NCBI RefSeq assembly: GCF_001440345.1
Contig: NZ_LJYX01000002.1
Location: 124,001 to 188,000, forward strand
Direction: 5' to 3'
Source of the DNA: Colwellia sp. TT2012
GTDB lineage: Bacteria; Pseudomonadota; Gammaproteobacteria; Enterobacterales; Alteromonadaceae
Length of the DNA stretch: 64,000 bases
The translations under genes were made by a program, and so were the position numbers. Shown here piece after piece: positions 60,331-64,000 of the stretch. How positions within the stretch are numbered: position 1 is the stretch's first letter; each line of letters begins with the position of its first letter. The notes below the pieces were generated by a model. It ran no database searches and was not told where the DNA came from. It saw only the letters and a program-made list of their open reading frames with translations.

Positions 60331-61041
60331 TTAACGTTGCAGGGCTGCCAGTAGTTCGTTAAAAGTGTCAAAGCACCACTGTGGCTGATAGGTAGCAATA
60401 TCTTCACCATAGTTATAACCATAAGTTAAGCCGACACTGTCTATGTTGGCAGCTTTCGCCGCTAAGATATCGTTTTTAGAATCGCCAATCATTAAACACT
60501 GCTCGGCAGTTACTTTAAGTTGCTCTAAGGCATAATTTAACGGGGCAGGATGGGGTTTTCTCTCAGTCAAAGTATCACCACCAATGAGGATTTCAAACAG
60601 TCCACCTATGCCTAAAGCCGATAAAATAGGCTGGATAAAGACGGTGGGTTTGTTGGTAATGATAGCCAAGCGAAAACCCGAGCTTTTTAATATGAATAGA
60701 CCTTCTTTGACATCGTCATACAGGGTTGACTCAATGCACACGCCATCTTGGTAATGCTGGAGAAACATTGCTAAAGCGTCATTTACCAGCGCGGGATCTA
60801 ATTGCTCACTAATATTTTCTGAGCCAGATAATCCCCGCTCAACTAATGTCTTGGCACCATTACCGACCCAATGACGAATCGTCTGTTGACTATATTCAGT
60901 CTGTTTTAACTGTCGTAGGGTTTTATTTAGCGCTAAAGCGAGATCTGGCGCACTATCAACTAAAGTGCCATCAAGGTCGAATAATAGGACGTTTTTTTCT
61001 TGTAGGGTCACGGCATTCTCACTAGGGTAAATGGTAAACAT
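60331..61041 (-). CDS. gph: Phosphoglycolate phosphatase
   Basis: About 236 residues of the HAD superfamily. Motif I is LLFDLDGTLVDSAPDLALAL, motif II IITNKP, motif III a Lys in TERKPHP and motif IV MIGDSKNDILAAKAA. It removes 2-phosphoglycolate formed during repair of oxidised DNA ends and from oxygenase side reactions. The ATG at 61041 is chosen from several in-frame ATGs; a 6-codon-longer start exists at 61059. Confidence 0.92.
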   Translation of the reverse strand: MFTIYPSENAVTLQEKNVLLFDLDGTLVDSAPDLALALNKTLRQLKQTEYSQQTIRHWVGNGAKTLVERGLSGSENISEQLDPALVNDALAMFLQHYQDGVCIESTLYDDVKEGLFILKSSGFRLAIITNKPTVFIQPILSALGIGGLFEILIGGDTLTERKPHPAPLNYALEQLKVTAEQCLMIGDSKNDILAAKAANIDSVGLTYGYNYGEDIATYQPQWCFDTFNELLAALQR

Positions 61042-61082
61042 TGAGCGCCATTTTACCATTCAGTCACTGGATAGCCAGTAAC

Positions 61083-62204
61083 TTATAATATTGCGGCTTT
61101 GCAGTAATATCGGATATTGGCAACCCTTTTACGGCGCTTATGCCAGAACAGATACAAGCCAGTTAAAGCTAAAATAACAGGGCTTAACCCCAATAGACAC
61201 CAAATCAATTTACTGGCTAAACCGGCAAAATGACCGAAGTGTAATTTACGGAAACTATCAACCGCGACATGTACAAAACTGGCTTGCCTGACATCTTGTG
61301 AGCTAACCACTTCAGCTGAACTTTTGTCATAATTAATGTTACTAGCGTAATTACTATTTAACGGGTTACTGGTGTTTAATTTACCGTAGAAGGTGATGTT
61401 CATTTCAGGCTCATAGGGCATTAACAGATAGGTGGCTTCAAAATCGGCTATTGTTTTTGCATTACTTTCATAAAGTGCTTGGAAAGAAATATTTGGGTTA
61501 TGGAAAGCTTTAGTAAGAATATGAGGTGTTTTGATGACATGCTCTTCAACTTCGTGGATAACCTCGACAATATTCCAATAAGCGCCGGTGAAGGCTAAAA
61601 TAATAATGACAGGTGAGCTGGCAATACCCACCATTTTATGGATATCACTAAATAATATTCGGCTAGCGGCTTTGACTCTTAGGGTAAAAAAGTAACGCCA
61701 AAATCGACGATATAATACCATGCCGCTGATGCCTAAAAACAATAAAATAATAGAGACTATTGCCCCTAAAAATATACCATTGGCATCAAGTAATAACTTG
61801 AAATGCAAATCTAGCAGCCAGTCAGTTAAATTGTCGGAAAGGCCAACCGGTGTTGATAATAATTCTCCAGTATATTGATTTAAATAGAGCTTTGACCACT
61901 TATTAGTATGGTGTTCAATAATATAAGCAGTATCAGTTCTGTGATGATCGTTAAATATCTCCCAACTACCTATTTCATGATCAGGGTAAGCACTTTTAAC
62001 CCTAGCCATTAAGGAATCTAGAGAAAGTCTTGTTGTCGGTGAAGATTCAGCCACGGCCATTTTTTCAGGCATTAGTAGCATATCTAGCTCAACTTTAAAC
62101 ACTAAAATACTGCCGGTAATTGAGATCAGTAATAAGGGGATCATGGCAATCAGTGCACCATAAGAATGCCATTGATGTAGTTTTTTTTTCATATTCTTTT
62201 TCAT
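61083..62204 (-). CDS. PepSY-associated membrane protein (XusC-like)
   Basis: A 373-residue protein with about four membrane helices (near 15-36, 144-166, 190-212 and 335-358) and two PepSY-like extracytoplasmic regions. LHQWHSYGALIAMIPLLLISITGSILVF is the family N-terminus and FRKLHFGHFAGLASKLIWCLLGLSPVILALTGLYLFWHKRRK the conserved end. His residues in the helices could bind haem for electron transfer. It is the third gene after a TonB receptor and a DUF4374 lipoprotein, consistent with ferric-siderophore reduction. Confidence 0.85.
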   Translation of the reverse strand: MKKNMKKKLHQWHSYGALIAMIPLLLISITGSILVFKVELDMLLMPEKMAVAESSPTTRLSLDSLMARVKSAYPDHEIGSWEIFNDHHRTDTAYIIEHHTNKWSKLYLNQYTGELLSTPVGLSDNLTDWLLDLHFKLLLDANGIFLGAIVSIILLFLGISGMVLYRRFWRYFFTLRVKAASRILFSDIHKMVGIASSPVIIILAFTGAYWNIVEVIHEVEEHVIKTPHILTKAFHNPNISFQALYESNAKTIADFEATYLLMPYEPEMNITFYGKLNTSNPLNSNYASNINYDKSSAEVVSSQDVRQASFVHVAVDSFRKLHFGHFAGLASKLIWCLLGLSPVILALTGLYLFWHKRRKRVANIRYYCKAAIL

Positions 62205-62237
62205 AAAAGTAGGACGGTTAAATTACATATATAAATA

Positions 62238-62271
62238 AAAACCTAGCCTTAATTACTTAGGGCTAGGTTTT
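62238..62271 (-). terminator. Intercistronic hairpin between the lipoprotein and PepSY genes
   Basis: AAAACCTAGCC pairs with GGCTAGGTTTT, with five T and a T-rich tail on the minus strand. It lies in the 88-base gap, so it probably attenuates expression of the PepSY gene relative to the upstream two. Confidence 0.7.
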
Positions 62272-62292
62272 ATTACAGAGTAAAGTAATATC

Positions 62293-63570
62293 TTAATGAT
62301 ATAAGTCGTAGAAACCTTTGATGGTTTTACCTTTAATTTCTACACCTTTAGTGGCAGTCGCACTGTTGATATCAACGACATAAACAAAAGTTTCAGCGCC
62401 CGTTTCTATACCAAGGTAAACTTTGCCATCCATAATTTCTATCGGTGAACTGTAGCGCTTGCTATGCAGTGGTACATCGGCGACATCGGTAATGGTTTGC
62501 GCTACTAAATCAATGATCACTAATTTTTGTGTCATCAATTTTTTGCTGAACGCACCCCATGATGCAGCATCAGTATCATCAGTGATGATATGGGCCAAGG
62601 CTTTATTATCGCCAATATAATCAAATATGAAAATTTTTCCGCCATCAGTAGCTTTTTCTATATCAAAAAAGTAGTTAGCATCAAAGACAGTTTCATCTTT
62701 ATTAATGCGTAATATGCCAGAGGGTTTAGTAGATGCAGGTGAGAAACCAACGGCAATTGAGCCATTAGATAGGGTATATAAATCGCCACCTTCAGTTTTG
62801 ATCATACCGGTGGTACTACCGTTTACGCCAATATTACTGGTTCTGTCATCAGTAATAATACTTTTGGGCGTAGCGCCTTCAGTAAGTGGGTAATCATAAA
62901 TGGCGACAAAGGCTTTATTCGCTTCTGGTGTGCCCCAATTGCCGGCATCATCCATTTTATGAAAAGGCATGAATAAACTATCGCCACGGACAACTAAGCC
63001 CATAGGATAAGCAACGGTACCTTCACCGGGTGTGCCAGTATCTAGGTCATGAATACTGTAAGTAACTTTATTGGTCACTAAGCCCGTTTCGGCATCAACA
63101 GTGTATAATGTACGTTTAGTATGATTGCCATCTCTTGGTGCATCGGTGGCGAGTAGTATCTTGTCATCTACTGAGCCAAACATTTCTAGGGCATTAGTAA
63201 ATTCAAATGAAGCGAGCTTGGCGACGACGTTGTCGGCATTAACTTTGTAAGACGTTGCTTGATTATGTAGATAACCAGTGATGAATAAGGTATTGCCAAC
63301 CGGGTAGAAAAAGTTCCAGCCTTGTTGCTCAATGCCTGTGCCATCAGCGGTTAATGCTTCAGTTGTTATTGACTCTTGGGTAACTAAATATTCTGTCTTT
63401 TCATCACCTGTAATTTTAAAGCCAAACGAAAATGGGCCTGGCTCTACAGCAACAGGTTGAACGATTACTTCTTTTTCTTTTTCTTTTTCTTTTTCATTAT
63501 TGTCACTGCTGCCACAGGCGGTTAATGTTAAGGCTGCAATAAGCAAACCTAATGTTTTTAATTTAAACAT
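62293..63570 (-). CDS. DUF4374-type lipoprotein (XusB-like, putative siderophore-binding)
   Basis: A 425-residue protein with a lipoprotein signal (LTLTACGSS, Cys near 19), a KEKEKEKE linker coded by a GAAAAA hexamer repeat, and a repeated beta-propeller-like body (for example GYLHNQATSYKV, TDAPRDGNHTKRTLYTVDAETG, ILRINKDETVFDANYFFD, VYLGIETGAETFVYVVDI). The body agrees with my memory of DUF4374 proteins, which include the Bacteroides siderophore-binding XusB. It lies 16 bases after the TonB receptor gene. Confidence 0.75.
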   Translation of the reverse strand: MFKLKTLGLLIAALTLTACGSSDNNEKEKEKEKEVIVQPVAVEPGPFSFGFKITGDEKTEYLVTQESITTEALTADGTGIEQQGWNFFYPVGNTLFITGYLHNQATSYKVNADNVVAKLASFEFTNALEMFGSVDDKILLATDAPRDGNHTKRTLYTVDAETGLVTNKVTYSIHDLDTGTPGEGTVAYPMGLVVRGDSLFMPFHKMDDAGNWGTPEANKAFVAIYDYPLTEGATPKSIITDDRTSNIGVNGSTTGMIKTEGGDLYTLSNGSIAVGFSPASTKPSGILRINKDETVFDANYFFDIEKATDGGKIFIFDYIGDNKALAHIITDDTDAASWGAFSKKLMTQKLVIIDLVAQTITDVADVPLHSKRYSSPIEIMDGKVYLGIETGAETFVYVVDINSATATKGVEIKGKTIKGFYDLYH

Positions 63571-63586
63571 GAGTGTCCTTAAAAAG

Positions 63587-64000
63587 TTAATAAAGGTAAC
63601 GAAATTTGAGGTAGAAGGCTCTACCGGGTTTTTCTATTTTGAAATTATCAAAGGTCTCGGTATTTAAAATATTACGTGCCGAGAGTGATAGGTTGTAACT
63701 GCCATCAGCAAAGCTGTATTCAACATCGAAATCGTGAGTTATTTGTGTTGGGATATATAACTTGTACTCATCATCGCCAGTGCCTTCCCAATTTAAGAAG
63801 AATTTATTGACATAAGCAGTGGTCCAAAAAACAGCTATTTGATCGTTATTAGCCAGATAAAAGCTGGCCGCTAAACGGGCATTGGCAAATAGGTAGGGCT
63901 CATTAGGCATGCGCTTGCCATAATTAAGATCGGTAACACCCTCATAATCCACTGATGATTTGTTGATTATGTCTTGATAAGTGGCATTAACTTGCAACGA
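63587..64000 (-). CDS. TonB-dependent receptor, C-terminal fragment (5' end outside window)
   Basis: The frame is open to the window edge; 137 C-terminal residues are visible. Barrel-strand alternation, LSLSARNILNTETFDNFKIEKPGRAFYLKFRYLY at the end and a terminal aromatic residue mark a TonB-dependent outer-membrane receptor. It is the first gene of the receptor / DUF4374 / PepSY set, so a ferric siderophore is its likely cargo. Confidence 0.88.
   Translation of the reverse strand, partial: SLQVNATYQDIINKSSVDYEGVTDLNYGKRMPNEPYLFANARLAASFYLANNDQIAVFWTTAYVNKFFLNWEGTGDDEYKLYIPTQITHDFDVEYSFADGSYNLSLSARNILNTETFDNFKIEKPGRAFYLKFRYLY

Overview
The window is an AT-rich chromosomal segment of a marine gammaproteobacterium. 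Gene order and protein sequences fit Alteromonadales, most likely Colwellia or a close relative; this is inferred from recalled family resemblance, as no search was run. Supporting signs are the conserved blocks coaBC / radC-rpmB-rpmG-mutM-coaD, bioH / comF (gntX) / nfuA, rhlB / trxA / rho, ubiD-fre and tatABC-tatD-hemB. No rRNA, tRNA, CRISPR array, prophage or intact insertion sequence was seen.

Layout. 2-496 is the C-terminus of a TonB-dependent receptor. 854-5741 is one plus-strand run: tatABC, a secreted hypothetical, tatD, a membrane diguanylate cyclase and hemB. 5845-7483 holds a divergent GST / TetR pair around a palindromic operator. 7519-14234 is core housekeeping (gppA-like, rhlB, trxA, rho, ubiD, fre). 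14351-17991 holds a NarL-type regulator, a truncated GGDEF gene, pepD and slmA. 18061-24483 is the coaBC-radC-rpmBG-mutM-coaD region, interrupted by a PilZ gene and a ParA plus ribbon-helix-helix pair. 24718-32626 has a TetR regulator, an HExxH protein with a small flagellar-rod-like partner, bioH, comF, a large M14 peptidase, nfuA and small membrane proteins. 34072-43024 (minus strand) is a full aa3-type cytochrome c oxidase operon with its assembly factors; subunit II carries two fused cytochrome c domains. 43632-44926 is lexA (two SOS boxes) and hutD. 45445-51920 is the thiamin operon under a TPP riboswitch (thiC, thiO, thiS, thiG, thiDE), followed by a ceruloplasmin-like multicopper oxidase with a Fur-like promoter element. 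53284-60122 is a mixed accessory stretch. 60331-64000 is gph plus a three-gene PepSY / DUF4374 lipoprotein / TonB-receptor locus that looks like a xenosiderophore uptake system.

The most unusual signals are non-coding. A family of intergenic elements (45151-45230, 50062-50260, 56195-56293) folds into arrays of short hairpins, most of which present GGA in the loop, as in CsrA/RsmA-sequestering RNAs. The best copy has five such hairpins and sits inside the thiamin operon between thiG and thiDE. Other repeats are a terminal-inverted-repeat element upstream of the riboswitch with an inverted partial copy after thiO, a second repeat family (25390-25479, 60151-60312), a 48-bp palindrome (22538-22585) and a perfect 18-bp-stem hairpin (24532-24571). 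A decayed thiE tail lies downstream of the multicopper oxidase, a trace of a past duplication.
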